DNA from: Schistocephalus solidus
Taxonomy: Eukaryota; Platyhelminthes; Cestoda; Diphyllobothriidea; Diphyllobothriidae
NCBI GenBank assembly: GCA_017591395.1
Contig: WEDG01001234.1
Location: 62,001 to 126,000 of the forward strand
DNA length: 64,000 nt
Reading direction: 5' to 3'
Shown: in pieces, positions 21,201-36,200 of the stretch
How the letters are laid out: the number at the start of each line of letters is the position of its first letter
How positions within the stretch are numbered: the stretch's first letter is position 1
Translations under genes and position numbers: made by a program
The notes under the pieces: model-generated
What the model saw: the letters and a program-made list of their open reading frames with translations, nothing else
Databases searched by the model: none
Told to the model about the DNA's origin: nothing

Positions 21201-24200
21201 GTTTTTCATCGTCCTCCTACCCTGCCTAGCACTAACGCAGGGGCGGAGGAATCATTGACTCCGCGAAACGGCGCAGAGGTCAAAAATACCTTCCGCAAAC
21301 CCGTCCAACGTTTTCAGGACGAAATCTATTAGAACACTTATTAACTATCCTTTATTACCTTTACTGTTTCTCCTCTTGCTCTCCCAATGCTGTCCACCTT
21401 AGGGTGGAGGGGGTGCAGTGTCTGTTGTCCGCTCTGTCAGGACGTCACGCCACGCGTGCACGACAAGGCAACTTTCAAGGTCGTGTACGCAGGGCAAGTT
21501 GACTTTTCAGCCTATGACATTTCCGCCTTGCCGTATATCCCGCCGTGTCTCAAGACTCCTCACTTCTGCTGTTTCCCGTTCTCAGTATACGTCCTGCTTA
21601 CAGCCAGTCTTCTGTCTTGGAAACATTACAAGAAAGTCATACCCAACCCCATGTGCTGTGACACCCGAGGATCAAATCCCTACGTGCAGGTTAGAAGTCC
21701 AACGACCTAACCACTGAGCCATCGACTAGTCCTCTCGGTTGCGATCGGGCATATTAAGAGTAGCAGTGGGTTGCTCACTGATCGCGGTATGGAACACACC
21801 CGTCCCGTTATGCCTTGGAGCTCAGTTTCGAGCTCCGCCAGTAGCCGGCAACCGACAGGGCAACGTGTACATGACTCAATGGATAGGGCGTTAGACTTCT
21901 AACCAACACGTTTTAGGTTCTATTCTCGGGTGTTGAAAAACCTGGGTTTTGTTATGGTTGGTTGATGATGGCTAGTTAGCTAGAAATGGCCATTCCAGTC
22001 TCCCTGGTCTTTGTCTGTAGTTTTCTTCTGCCTATAATACACTAGCTGCTGTGTGGCCGCTGGTGGTACTCGAGAGTGAGCTCCAAAGTACCACTGAACG
22101 AATGTCTTCCTTAACGCGATAGGTGAGTGCAACAATACCACTACGAACACCGATCGGTGAGCGCCTGTCTACCATTGTTGATATTCCCGATCGAAAACAG
22201 CAGGACAACGAGCCCATGGCTCAATGGTTAGAGCGTTGTGCTTTCTGAGCAACAGGTCGTTGGTTCGATCCTCAGGTAGTGCCGAACCTGACTACCTGAC
22301 CGACTGACGACGGCTAATAAGCCAGAAATGGCCATTCCAGTCTCCCTTGTCTTTGCCGACAATGCTCATCCGCCTATTATACTAGTCGCTGTGCGGTTGC
22401 TGGTGGGGCTCGAGAGTGAGTCCCAAGGCACAACAGGACGAGTGAGTCCTGTAACCGATTGGCGAGTGCCTATCGATCATGGAATAGATTGTTGATAAAT
22501 TAAGGATTAATGGTTCGCACTTAACCTTGCCCGACCTAACTTTCTTAAATGAATCTGTTTATCAAAGATACTGCAAAGGTTTGCATACTGCACTCTTAGC
22601 AAACCTTCACTCTGTTCTTAATCAGTTAGGTCAGGTCGTGCTAAATGAAGTTCTAGCATACACGAGTACCTTCTCCAGCCGATTCCATCCTGGACGCTGA
22701 ATTGACAGTGTCTCCAAACAGACAGTAACGCGGATTGGTCAGCCCGACGATACCTGCCACGCAGGGGCCTTTAAGGCAAAAACATTTGCGAATTAATTGT
22801 GAAGATCGTGGAGGTATCAAGTCTTAAGTGAAACCTGATCATTTACGGTAATATGCTCATAAACATGAATGTGGTTGCCTGGCTCTTTTTAATCTTGTTA
22901 GGTAATCAATGTTTTTATATATCTCCAATTACTTTGATAATTATACGCTATATGTGGATTCAGGACTCATTTTTTAATGCGCGAGTTCCGTTTAGCACTC
23001 AAAATGTCACTAGAATTTATCAAACCAACTAGCAGTCTCGGTTTCGATTTTACTTCAACACTTTTGATAAGATTATGGCGTTCAGCATAGTTATTACAAA
23101 AGTTTCTTGCCGGTGAATATAGTAGTGGTATATGCCTATATGTAAAATATGTTTTTATATTTCACTCGCAATGCTGGTACTTGCGTCAGTTCCAAAAGTA
23201 TATCACCAATTTTTTTGTGAATCTGTGGCGCAACCGTAACATATCCTCCTCGCCGAGTTATCTTGTATTCCTTCGGCGACATTTAGTGCCAGGGCCTTTG
23301 GTTAACACATGGGTCGTGTGGATGTTTAACCATTTTTTTATGCATTGAAAACGCTATTGTTGAATTTCAAAGCGTAACCAATACGCCGCGGATTTATCTA
23401 GCTCAAGAACAGCTTGAAATTGGGATAAAATTGGAGAAATCCCGTCTCTGTAGATGTCCACGATGCCGGCTGGAACACCGGGGCACATGGATGAATTACA
23501 ATCAGTAAGCTGCTTTATGCAGCAACAGAAAAAAATGCCGTCAAAGCTGATTCCCGAATTTTAGCAGGTTATTTTGAAATAATGACATGGCTTTAACCTA
23601 TGGGAACAATCAAGAGACGAATCAACATGTGGAACTATAACAGAAATGGTTCACTGGAGGGAGAGGGAGACCTAGACTGTTTTCAGGAGAAATAAAACAA
23701 TTTTAATCATGTTAAACTTTAAGTAGGAAAACGCATAGGAACATACCTGAGTGAATACCAATGCGCATGAGGATAGGAATGGTTGGCAAATATGGAATAA
23801 CAAAAAGGCCGCTTATGCTGAGCATCTCCAGAGCCATTTTCGCAATCTCACCAGCATGGTTTCGTCCATTGCGTATCGGCAAACCAGAAGCCACCATGTA
23901 TGCATCTCCAATAGTTTCCACCTGCAAGACAGCGCTCATTTTTTGTATAGGTCGTTTCAATATTTGCATCCATCTACGCCTTACGTTCTCATATCACAAA
24001 AGCCGAGAGACATCTGGGATTTTTAATTTCATGAAAATCGTTTAAAAAGGACCATATAGAGGCATAGAAGTTGCTTGGTTTTACACTAACAACTAAGAAA
24101 CCATAGGTAAAACTTTTAAGACCTACATACTTTGTAAACATCAAACCTCTCAATATTTGCATCAAAAACCGAGTAAAGACCATTCAGGAGCTTCACTATT

Positions 24201-27200
24201 TGCAGCGGGGTGGACTTGGCGGATATAGCAGAAAATCCGACGATGTCACTAAAGTAGATGGTCACTTCGTCGAAGGCCTCGGGATCCACCGATTCACCAG
24301 CAACCAGGGCTTGAGCAACAGATCTGACAAAAATGCACATCTCTGAGGTTGATAAGAATGGAAAGGCACCAGTCATACTGATGTCACGGAGCTAGTGAAA
24401 CGCAGGAAAACCTAGCATAAAAGTTACGTTCTCAAAATTAGATTACTTTTATAGCGATCATTCTCCGCTTACCTTGACTAGTCAACCACTCTTTGCAAGT
24501 AGATAATGATAGAAAAGCGGGATTCATGCTAAGTTGACCAGAATAAAGTGTAAGTTTCAAAAAGTAGGTTCTTTTGTTCATTATCAATGGCCATGTAGCT
24601 TGACTAATTAAGAACTACTTGAAGTCAAAACAATCAAGTTCACGAATCATCTGTTGTATCTGATGCCCAGAAAGTCGGTTCTTCCGTGAAATTCGCACAC
24701 AACGCTAAGCATTCATAAAAGTTTGGCCAAAATTTTTTGGGGATGTGCTGAAACAGTTAGATTTTCTCATGACGCTCAGACTCGTGCTTTTAAACATACA
24801 AGTCAACTTGTTTATCAAAACTTTTTTATCCAAGGTGGGAGATTCATTGACAGGTCATATTAGGAATATTGTACCATACGAACTAAATTTTACTTGAATT
24901 ACAATCAAAAGATAAGTTGCAGACAGTAATTTATTGATTGATGTAATATCCCATCTTATACCCTTCTACTCAGTCTATTTGAATCACTAACCGGCTATCA
25001 AATTAATTCGTCCAGTCTGTGAACGACAAAACAATTGTGACCAGTGGTTATAGCAAAAAAATTATTTGCCTAGGTAAGGCAGTATTGTGATAGATGGTTC
25101 CAGATAGGCTGTTTTTTTCAGATTAAATTGTAGAAAATTTCGATCGTTTGTAAACTGGGCGGCCAAGTTGCTGTGCATCTGGGAGTTATTTTCAAAAATT
25201 TATTTGCGCTAGTAAACTTTCTACAGATTTTGTTGTCCTTTTCATAAAGCATACTTCAGCCCATTTTGACAAACTTGCCTTTGACCCTTTTAACAAACAG
25301 CTGCAGATATTTGGTTCTATCAGTATATTTCTTCGTACGTTCTTGTCAAGTTATCCTAAAGAAAACATTCTGCATACTTCACCTGCAAGAAAAACTGTCC
25401 CCATTTTTATTCTTTTAATAGGTTGCAAGAAATGCTGTTCCCTGCGTTTTCAGCTCATTATGTAATCCACTGATAGCATTTTGCATTTCTAGAATATCGT
25501 ATCATGGATTCTAAAATGCTGAATAATCTTACCCTCCGAAATATTTTTAAGGATCGGGCACGATACTTGTTTCGTTCGGTAGTTCGTTCGGTTCGTTCGG
25601 TAGTCATTCATCTTACGCAGTTTTGTTCTGTATGCCTACGATCACTTGAAGTAAACGTTGTGTTGTTAACTTGGGCCATGTAACCAGCTGTGCAGAGGAA
25701 AATTGCTGCTAATCAGCCCCGCAATGCATCATAGCTATACGTCCCAAGTGAAAACTTTGCAACTGCTCCCACTGGGGAATGCAACCAAGCTTACGAAAAA
25801 TAGTGGATGACAAACATATGATCACCAGTTTGTCATTTGTAAAAGCTGACTTGATATTTATGACCGTACGAGACATTTATATCCTACTTAATAACGTAAT
25901 AACTATAAGCGAAGAGTTAGTCTTCCATTGGTCGGTTTTCTCATGTCAAAACTAACCATTTCCGTAGGTTTTTGTCAGGTTTGAGGCATTTCATTCGAAA
26001 TTCGTGAAAATTGTGTCTGCCATTGACATTTGCGGGCAACTTGACCTTGACTAGTTGCTTTTTCTGTAGAGCGCGGTTTGCTTAAACCTAATCTAGTAAA
26101 TGCCGACCTCCATCTTGTGTCGAATAAAAACTACAAAGTCAGGAGTGACCAAATAATCGTCTATTGCACATTTAGATGCGCTACTCGACCTGAATTTAAA
26201 ACATTCTTAAGTGCGATGCTTAAGTTTACTAGATGGCTTAGCAGGACTACCGAATGCAAGATCGGTTAGGACTAGAAATGCAGTAGAACTTTAAAATTTT
26301 CAAAATGCCACTAACTTCAACATTCATTTGTCTCCATACTTGAGGCCAGATATCCGATGCAATTTTGAAATCTTTTTCAATGAAAACAAATGACTATATA
26401 TATATATATATATCGTTGTCTTGCCGGTTTCGATCGGGAATATTAACAATGGTAGTTGGGCGCTGTCCGATCGGTTACAGGACTCACTCGTCCCGCTGTG
26501 CCTTGAGGCTCACTCTACAGCCCCGCCAGCAGCCACAGAGCGGCTAGTGATAAAGGCAGTGGACTAGAGCGTTGGACCTCTGCCCATCAGGTCGCGAGTT
26601 CGAGCCTCGGGCGCCGCAGTGCCTGTGGTTAGGTATGGCTGGCTGATGTCGGCTAATAAGCCAGAAATGGCCATTCCGGTTCCCCTATGTCTTTGTCGGT
26701 AATGTCATTCTGTCTATAGCACTAGTCGCTCTGTGGCTACTGGCGGGGCTGTAGAGTGAGCCCCAAGGCACCTCGGGACGAGTGAGTCCTGTAACCGATC
26801 GGTGAGCGCCCAACTACCATTGTTAATATTCCCGATCGAAAGCGGCAGGACAACGAGCTCGTGGCGCAGTCGGTAGAGCGTTGGACTTCTGCCCAACACG
26901 TCGTGAGTTCGAGCCTCGGGCGCCGCAGTGCCTGTGGTTGGGTATGGCTGGCTGATGACGGCTAATAAGTCAGAAATAACCATTTCTGTCTCCCTTGTCT
27001 TTGTCGGTCATGTCATTCTGCCTATATCACTAACCACTCTGTGGCTGCTGGCGGGGCTGTAGAATGAGCCCCAAGGCACAGCGGGACGAGTGAGTCCTGT
27101 AACCGATCGGTGATCGCCCAACTACCATGGTTATATATATGTATGTGTGTGGCACGCGCAGACGAGCTCTATAACTCTACCAGCCACTTTGACCAATTCC

Positions 27201-30200
27201 CACATTAACCACTCAACCGGTGTGGACGATACACTGATGCCGAAGAGTAGGAAGCGAGAGGAAGGTCGACTGTCTCAGTGCATACTCCTCACTATAAAAA
27301 AATAGATTCGCTTCCTTCTCTTTTGGTGCGTTAAAAGTCGTGGCTTGGAAGACTATCAGCCGATGCGATAACTCGGAGCTCTCAATAAGTCTAGTGCGTG
27401 TTTGTGTGGGGTGGTCAAATGGTGCAGTGAGAGTCAGGCTACAATGGCTCCATCTTAATATGAACTCTTCACCCCCACACAACGGTATCAAAGTCTATTT
27501 GGTGACGGGGTTAGATGCAGGTTCCGGCTGGGCCATTCGCCTGCGTTCGCTCCTGTCTGCCCTTCGTTTTAATTTAGTCACTGTGCCGCGTCTACGTGGG
27601 AGAGCAGTGCAGCAGGTGCTTCGAAATTCGACCATACTATAAATTAATGCATATACGTGTCACTGCCCCTGTGTGGACCTTATCGGAATCGATGGTCAAA
27701 TGTTGTGTTTGCGTCATAAACGGACCGCGTGTTAGATGCGCTGGACAAACACGGGGGTCAAATCAGGGTGCGTAAGGCATTATTTGGGATGAGGTCCTAT
27801 CTAAAATGCCGAACATAGGCTCGCACAGATGCAGGCTTATGTCTCACCCCACCACTTTTGTCATTTATGGCTATGGTGGGATATTATTCACCTGCGCCCG
27901 ACTCCGCCTCCAGTCTTCTTGAGTATGTCTTGACACCAGGCACATGTGGGTAAGGGAAGACAGAGTGCGGTAGACGCAGTCCAAGTCTACTATCATTTAA
28001 AACTAATTAGTGCACAAGTCACCGTCCCTGCACCGCTCTCCTGTGGAGCATACGGTGGACATGCTCGAACTACGACGGTTAAACTGACGTATGTGTGTGT
28101 GTGTGTTCAAGACTCCCACATCAGACAACTGAGCGGCTCGGACGGTGATCTGATTGTGGGGGATGGGGGAGAGAGTGAGCTCGACGGCTCAGCGCATTTT
28201 TCCTCACTATAAATAGTCTGATGCGCTTTAGACTATCACGATGCGCTAAAAGCCATTGCTCGGAAGGTTGCCAACTGACGGGATAACTCGGACTAAGTTG
28301 TCAGCCCAGTGTGTATTTTTTGTGGAGTGGCTGACTAGCGGACTGAGAGTCAGACTACAATGGCTCCTTCTTACTGTGGTCGTTATGACATTCCCACTCA
28401 GTTGGGACCCGAGCCGCCCCTCTCTTATGTCGTTGCGTTCTGGTTTGGTGTTAGACCACAGTGTGTGGGCCTGCACCCTCTCCCATCTCCGGGCTCCTTG
28501 ACTCTGCTTGACGCCGGGTCCAGATAGGGGAGTGGAACAGAGATTGAGGTATATGCATCGCAAGTCTATTATCACTGTAATCCAGCGCGATTCACCGTCC
28601 CTACACAGCATACGGTGGACATAATCGAACATGACGGTCAAAATAATGGGTGTTCAAGTTAACAATAAACTGCGTCAAAAGATGACTGAAAAACCGGGAA
28701 CATACAGTGGTAACATCTTCGCAATTAGGGCTTCAGTCTTTCGCTTTTCCTCTTCTAGTTCATCCGTCCGCGCTTGTATTTGGGCCTCCAGATCTGCGGA
28801 GTACAGTTCCATCATATACATCATATGGTCCATGATGTTACCCTTTCTACAAAACAGGTGAAGAACGTGAGTAAGTCCGGGGGTACGATGGCTCGTGAAA
28901 ATAACCGAGGGCCTGTTAACACATTCATAACAACGGCAGTTTTGGTCTTCAAAGGATAGATTGCCTGTGCATCATCAGTTTTTTGCTTGTTCTATCAGTT
29001 GAACATATTTTTCTGCCTAAGGCTTCGGTTAACGGTTCATAATCCAATTTTACTCTATGATTTAATCTTCGTGGCATTGTTTGACCTTGAGTAGAATAGT
29101 ATACATGACAGTTTGAATATGATAATGGGGTCTATGGAAGGGCTAACTGAGTCTCAATTACAAAAAATGATCTTTGACAAGCGTTCGTAAAACATTCAAT
29201 TAAGGAATAACAATTGGCCCCACTCAACATTTATGCACATTCCTGTGTGATCTTTGTTTGCACTTTGTAACGAAAATATGAGTGGTCCATCGTAATCTCA
29301 ACGCAGGCACCAATCAACAGTTCGGGTAGATTTTTCACCTATTATTTTACACTGTCACATGATGCAGCCGTAGTTTATTCTGTTCTCTTATGTGTATACA
29401 GTGTTCGCCTGTCGGGGGAACCGTGTATACCACAAATATTGGCTGAACCCCTCACGGTCGCTTCAGGTTCTAACAATTAATCAAATAAACACGCAAATGG
29501 GTTCTTGCCTTCAATGCACGTTTGGTCTATTATAAAAGAAGTTGCTAAACAAAGTAATGCTCTTAGATTTAAAGTTCTGATTTTAGGTTCTTGGCGGAAT
29601 CCGATAGTATTTCAGTCAGATATCTGTGCATGGCATGACTTATGCTAACGATTTCACTCCCGATTTATTGATTTTTTCCAAAAAGTTTAAAAATAGTATT
29701 AGGCGCAAATTTCAGATATTTTTGGTGCATAGTGAACATTTCGTGAATCAATATAATTAAAATAATTACATTTACAATTTATTGGCGTTTAGCTGTCAGC
29801 TCTCTTGACTTATTTAATGTATAAAGTGGACCATATTTCCAGAAATCCTTAAGTTCTTACTATTTGAAAAAGGACGAGGGAAGTAGGTGCATTCACAAAG
29901 TCCTCACTTACTGTCCTTCGCAGATCTTTTTCATCTTGTCTTGTAATTCCTGGAACGTAGGTCTGTTGTCGGGATTCTCAGCCCAGGCCATTTCCATGAC
30001 CTCCTTGTAGACCGGTGGGGCATCAACATCGCTTACCTACAGGCGCAGATTAGTGAATCAAGAAGTTGGCCCCTAGTCAGGAAATATCTCGCAACAAATT
30101 TTGAATTTTTGGATGTGGGTATGGCTAGTAGCTGTCTACCTAGTGAAACCTTTTTCCATCTCATTTTGTGAGAAATCGTTAGCCTCTCCGGCAGAGGATT

Positions 30201-33200
30201 TATCCTCCATCATGTTTTACTTGTACAACAAAAGAACTAAGACCGGTTGGTAACTCGACTCTGATTGAAAATCACAGCATGCTTGAGAACTCATGGGTTG
30301 GTGAGACTAGGGTAAGAGCGTGGAGTATTCAGTACGTCAACCGTATGGCACACTCTATCATGTGAGGTCAGAACCCCCCTTCCCCTTTAGGATCCCTTTG
30401 GGACCATGCATTGACCATGTCACATGTTAACATAAAATCGAATTCTGTCAGTCACTGATCTCAACCCTGCCGCCGCTTTTCCTGACTCATCTTTGCCTCC
30501 GGGCCACCGAGGAGGATAAGAGAGTGTAGTAGATGCCGCAAAGGTCTACAATCTTTTTAAACTAGTTAAAACGCAAGTTACCATCCTGCACCTAACCTGC
30601 CCTGTTGCGCACGGGGGTATCATCGACAATGGCGGCCAAACTAGCAGGCGAAAAAATCAAGAATGCATATTTAAAAACTGACACCGTTTTATTTTATTTT
30701 CAGATGTTCATGGTCTGCGCGACCTTTGGAAAAGCATAGGAGCTGTTGTATGTCATCAAAGGAGATGTCCATTTGTTTATGCAGCAATGTAGGTATGGAC
30801 GACTGCTTTCAATTTATCAGCATTATCAGGTCATAGATTATGTTCCGTCTAAAACGCCTGAAGACTGGAAAGCGCGCTGACAGTAGATCAGAGCGAGCTG
30901 TGAACAAACGCTACCTACAACATAGAATGGATAATTTGAGCTTTTTTAAACTATCATCCTGCTGGTGACTCTGCAAGCGCAGATGTTGACGCACACCCTG
31001 AAATTCTCATATTGATGTGCCACTCATTGGCACTGACCACCATGCGGCCGCTTCAGTGTGTTGTAGTCTCGGCTACAAACCCACTACGAAGCGAACGTGT
31101 GAAATTAGGATAGATCAGAGCACAGCACTAAAATGTCTCAAATGTTATGCAGGCAAAACAAAAGTCTGGTATTAGGCAAGACGTGTGAGGAGCATGGAAG
31201 GCGGCACGAGTGAGGAGCCTTGTGTTAAACGGCGCGGTAGATGGCAGGGAGAAACGCCATAGGTGTAGGGTGCTAGTTATCACAAAGGAAGTCTGAACGT
31301 GCTTCCGTGAACTTGGCTTAATGTCACACCCCAAGCGGGTGATGGAAAGCCTACATTGCATAAAATTTCTCCAATTTTAGCACATATAGCAAATGTCTTT
31401 GTAACTGCTGCCGTCATTATGCTTGGTTAATATGGCAGCTTTATGCGAACGCGCAAGAGCCAATGGAGTGTTAGAAAATGCTCGTACGTCTGGACGAAAT
31501 ATTGGCGGAGCTGAGCGTATTTTTCAACAATTTCCGCCGCCGAAAGCTCGCATCCAGGAAATGGGGCACACCGGCAGATGATCTCCTGCATAATGATTGC
31601 GAAGGAGTACACGTCGCCCTTCGGTGTTCCCATGTGGACCTCTGTGAGATCTCGGAGCAGTTCCGGAGCTGTCCATAGCATCTCTGAAGGTTGAAAAATC
31701 ATTTTGAAGAAGTAATTCTCTATTTTTTGAAAAGATCCTTCTGACAAAATTTTTGCATGATTTACTTGTCTTATCGAAAAGTTACAAAATATTTTTCAAC
31801 AAATAAGGATAGTTCTTTCGGAAATTCAGCAATATTTTCCGGCGTTGAATTCACCTGAACGAGCATCGTTTAGGGTTATGCGAACAACCGTCCACCGTCT
31901 GTAATGTTAGCCTCAGATTATGGCGAATTTGGTTATAAATGAATCAGTTTTCGTTAATTTTCGTTACTCGAACAAAATGGGAGAAACAAGAGGCGAAAGG
32001 CGTCTCTTGATACGTATTTGGCTTTTTAAAGTTAGAATAACTGACCGATTGCTAGCTTACTGAATTATATAGTCTTTCCAAAGTTCCCCATTAGAGCCCT
32101 GGCCGGAAACGAGTACTACGAAGATAAAAGCTAGGTTTAAACTTGCATGTGAATATATTTATTCGTTTATTCCGTAGAGCGATGGTAACAACGTAACTGA
32201 TGTACACGTAGTCACACGGTTCATTAATCAGTCTCCTCTGCTGTGTTTCAGAAAGCAGTTTAAATCCGCCGTTTCAGATATAATGGGGGTCGTGGTTAAC
32301 AACCAGGCCAAGTATAATACTTTGACGTGAAGATGAGTCAAATTTAAAATCAATGTCGACCCGAAGGCAACTGGGTTTCAGTAGCAATAAGCCTATCGAT
32401 TGCAAGAACAGTAGCGGTAGGAAGGGGTAGCCGATCATTCGGAGTGACTCCAATAAAAAAACGTACTTGCCGAAGTAAAACAAATGCAGCCTTTGATGAA
32501 AGCAAACGGACAGCTACCCCATCCGATATGAGCACCAACAGTAGTGGATCTACAAAGGCAAGGAATTCAGATGCACTTACTAGGAGGGAAAAAGCTTACT
32601 ATCCATGCGGGAAATTTTGGAAATCTGTTAGTCAATCTTTCGCTTTACTCGGAAAGGGCATTGCAGACAAGTCGTAGGGGACCAAACGGTGCCTAACTTT
32701 GATATGCCTACCGGCACGGAATGATATTGAAACACTGGTTTACGGCATCTGATGCAAGTGAGGGCAAATCGGCTAGCGCGAACTAACGTGAGGGTTACTG
32801 AACTACGTCCTGCCGGGCACGACAGGGAGCGAGACGTCATTTTTCGCGAAATTTGACAACAGGAGGTATCATCGTGGTGCCTGAATCCCGGGTCTGGAAA
32901 TTTTTGCGGTAATACCTGCACAACACAATTCGACCAAATTATCACTTTGCAAGTCGGGTGACGGTAGTTATCGGTGAATATTCTGGGCTATCACAGTGAT
33001 CGATTTTGCAGAGACGCATGTAGTGTGAATGCAACCACATCTTACTGTGTGTAATTTAACGCAAACTAGTGAAATCTATTGCCCCTTTTGTTTAACATTC
33101 TGTTTTGGTTCCAACTTGGGACTAGCCTCTTGGCTTGAACTGGCAAATATGGTTAACATTCCGATCCGAGTACTACTGTGCCAATTTCTCTGTTGAAATA

Positions 33201-36200
33201 CCTTATGAAAGTAATGTCTATTGCTTTAAAATGTACTTTCATAAATGCTACCGAGAAGGGCTTTTGCTCGGCTTCATGGGCGATATATTACCTTTTCCCA
33301 GCGCACTAGAAACGGGCATTTGATGGTTTTTGTTACAACTTCAGGTTATTATCATACCACCTACCCTCTGGAGCTAAGGCCTGAAAATATCCGTACATCG
33401 CCTGGACATTGACAACGCCATAGTCGGTTATTTTCAGAACCCATCTTGCATCAATGAGACAGTTGCTGGATTTTAGTCTTCCATGTACCTTGATTGGAGA
33501 CTTGTGGAGGTAATTCATGCCCTTAAAAGAGAAACAGGCCTCAATCGGTATATTTTTGCAAGCCAACTAGCTACTCAAAATGCACACAAACCATGTATAT
33601 AAAGGACATTTGATGCATTGTTCCAAGAACATGAAGGGTTGCGGTTGAACATTCGAAGGAAAACTTACGCGCACTAGATCCTTTAGCAGAGAATTCTTAA
33701 ATTCCCAGTCAAGGTGTCTCGTAGTGTGAGCTATAATATCCTAAATGCAAAATAACGTTTTAGTGAAGTCAATCGGGGCCTGTCCGCCCCATACAGCGGA
33801 CGCTTTAATTGCTGAAGCAGTGCAGCTTACAAATTGAGTGTTATTATATTAAATGATTTTGAAGTGCCTCAAATTCCGTTAGCCTTTGTGTCGTGCCTAA
33901 AAATGTATATATCGATTCCTTAAGGAGCCATTTGATTATGCGCAAATCATGGCTTTTGAACTATGTGAGCTTACTACTATCGAAACGCTCATAGTTATTT
34001 TGTGGTAATAATTTTTATTTGTGCCTATACTGGCCCTTTTCCAGTGCTTAACTATGCAATAATTCCTGTGGTAGTGACTCCTGCCGATGACCCTCAGGTT
34101 GCCGATATGGCCAAAAATACAAGTCGTAGCATGCAGATAGGAATAATAAGACATGATAGCTGGAACAATAGTTTGATTCAACTGAAAATTTTGGATTCCC
34201 ATTCGAATTCATCGTCAGAGACTGTGGCAGATAAGGGTACTGTCTGCACAAGGGATGACGTATTTATCGGGCCTAGGACCTGCATACTTATCACAATTAG
34301 TGGTTCCCTGGTGCGGCTTTCATTCTGGTCTGATGCAGTCTCTGCTCATTGGTTCCAATGTGAATACGAAATTTTAGATAAATACAAGTCTTGTTCCAGC
34401 GATTGAGTCTTTTTCTTCCTGACACTTCTCAGCTGAAATAACTATAGTATAATAATCTAAACGACGTTCGATCCCAATCAACCACCTAAACCTGTTGTGC
34501 TATTAAAACGTGAAATATAAATGAGCAATCGCAGCGGGCAGAGGGGGGATTCGGCCCTGTTTCCTCTGCTGTTTCGGGACATCTTCATAAATCCTTTCAA
34601 TATAATGTGCGTGCAAGTTAAAATGACCATGACACGGACAAAGAGGCGTGTATGAACAGGGTTGCACGTGAGGTACAGATGCGATAATCAATGTATCTCA
34701 TATGTTTTAAATGTGTAAACTGTTTGATTGCTCTTCCCCGAGTGTGCTTGTAGTGGTCCAACTCCGTGCACATGTTGCAGCGCTGAACCCCTCACGACTA
34801 CATGCACGTGCGCACCTCTGGCTGTCTGATCTTCGCCAATCCCGGCTCTCCAATCCTGCCAATCACATTCAAGGCTGACTCACGCGGCCTTGCCACTGTC
34901 TCACATTTGGGGTGTTGCTCTCACGGCGACGTGCCCTCGTCCGGCTGCCAACAGCTTCCAACCACTTTTCCGATAGTCTTGCACAGAGCACAATCTCCTC
35001 CCAATTGTCATCACACTGCTCTTATGTCATACGGAAGCGGGCCCAGGAGGTCGTAGCAGCTAGTGGTTTCCATAATAACTTAAGCTGTTGCGATTTGCTA
35101 AGACGCGCTTTTCCTAATTGAACTTTCGGAAAAGTGAGTGTTACTCACGCAATCTTGCACAATTTATGGATTCCTAAATTGAGACAACGTCATTAGTTGA
35201 AGGTTGAAGAACTATAACTTAACTGATGACGTGGCCATCCAGAATGCTTTATTTTGCTTAATCGGTCTAGAGTAAAGGGCTGAAATCGTATGAACACTTG
35301 CGGCACGCTCGGTGCTATGCCTGTGCTTTTTACCAGACTGCCATCCGGATAGTTTAAATAATTCTAAGGACCTAGAGAAGTTATTGCTAAATTTGCATCA
35401 GATTAGATGTTAAAATTGAGTCGGCACATCCGAGGAGCGCAGTAAGTGTAAAAAGTTTTTTTGCTTTGGTCCGCATTACCCGCAAGCTCCCACGACTGCA
35501 ATGCTCGTAAGCCAGGTTAAAGGAGTTGGAGTCGAGGTAGCAGCCAACGAATTGGTTGACATTATTATTCCGTATACTCCGAAGAACGCGCAGTAGCTCG
35601 ATCAGGGCAGTCTTGAGGTTTGTCGTTGGCAGACCGACAGGTTTTATGTGGATCTCCGTGCCCTAAACAAAAGGCGGAGGAAGTAAAGTAAACTAAGGGT
35701 CTGGACTGTGTAAGCATATCAACCCAGCAAACCTACTCGCATACATTTAAGATCTATAGCATGCCCCTGAATATAAAAACGTTTTGCATTATCAAACGGT
35801 AAAATAAGAGCCATTGCATAAAAATGTGATTTAAGTCCTAAATTACTTCTTCTGATCATTTTTTGTGAACTTACTTAAGTCCTTCACCCCTTTCCCCTTC
35901 CCTAGGAGAATCAACTTACACCCAAAAAAGTTAAACAGAAATCGACGCTACGACTCTGCTCTGCATGCAAAAGCGCCTTCCAATGACACCCGTTACGTAA
36001 TTTGAAAGTTGTGCAAGTTTTCTCTTTCGGGGTGCTGCTTAACTCTCTGACAATGGTTTAAAAAATTCGGTTACTCAAGACGACGATGAGAAAATATCAT
36101 ACCGTTGCGTTGACACTGTACACGAGGAGGTTAGTCTACAATGGATTGTCGACCTTTTCTTGGTCAGTAATGTCATTCTAAAATCTCTCTTGGAAATCGG

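Larger units (their letters stand above)
24324..28705 (-). other. Cyclase intron 12 (4382 bp)
   Basis: The right half contains the composite repeat at 26415 and repeat copies A and B. The left half, 24324-26390, is AT-rich with only a short minisatellite. Confidence 0.85.
28847..33364 (-). other. Cyclase introns 9 to 11
   Basis: Intron 11 is 28847-29911, intron 10 is 30032-31487 and intron 9 is 31684-33364. A segment near 30520-30640 faintly recalls the end of the unnamed repeat. No other gene is seen. Confidence 0.75.

Noticed and set aside
26855..26930. True tRNA gene
   Set aside because: A and B boxes are present, but the acceptor stem does not pair and the same head recurs in repeat units.
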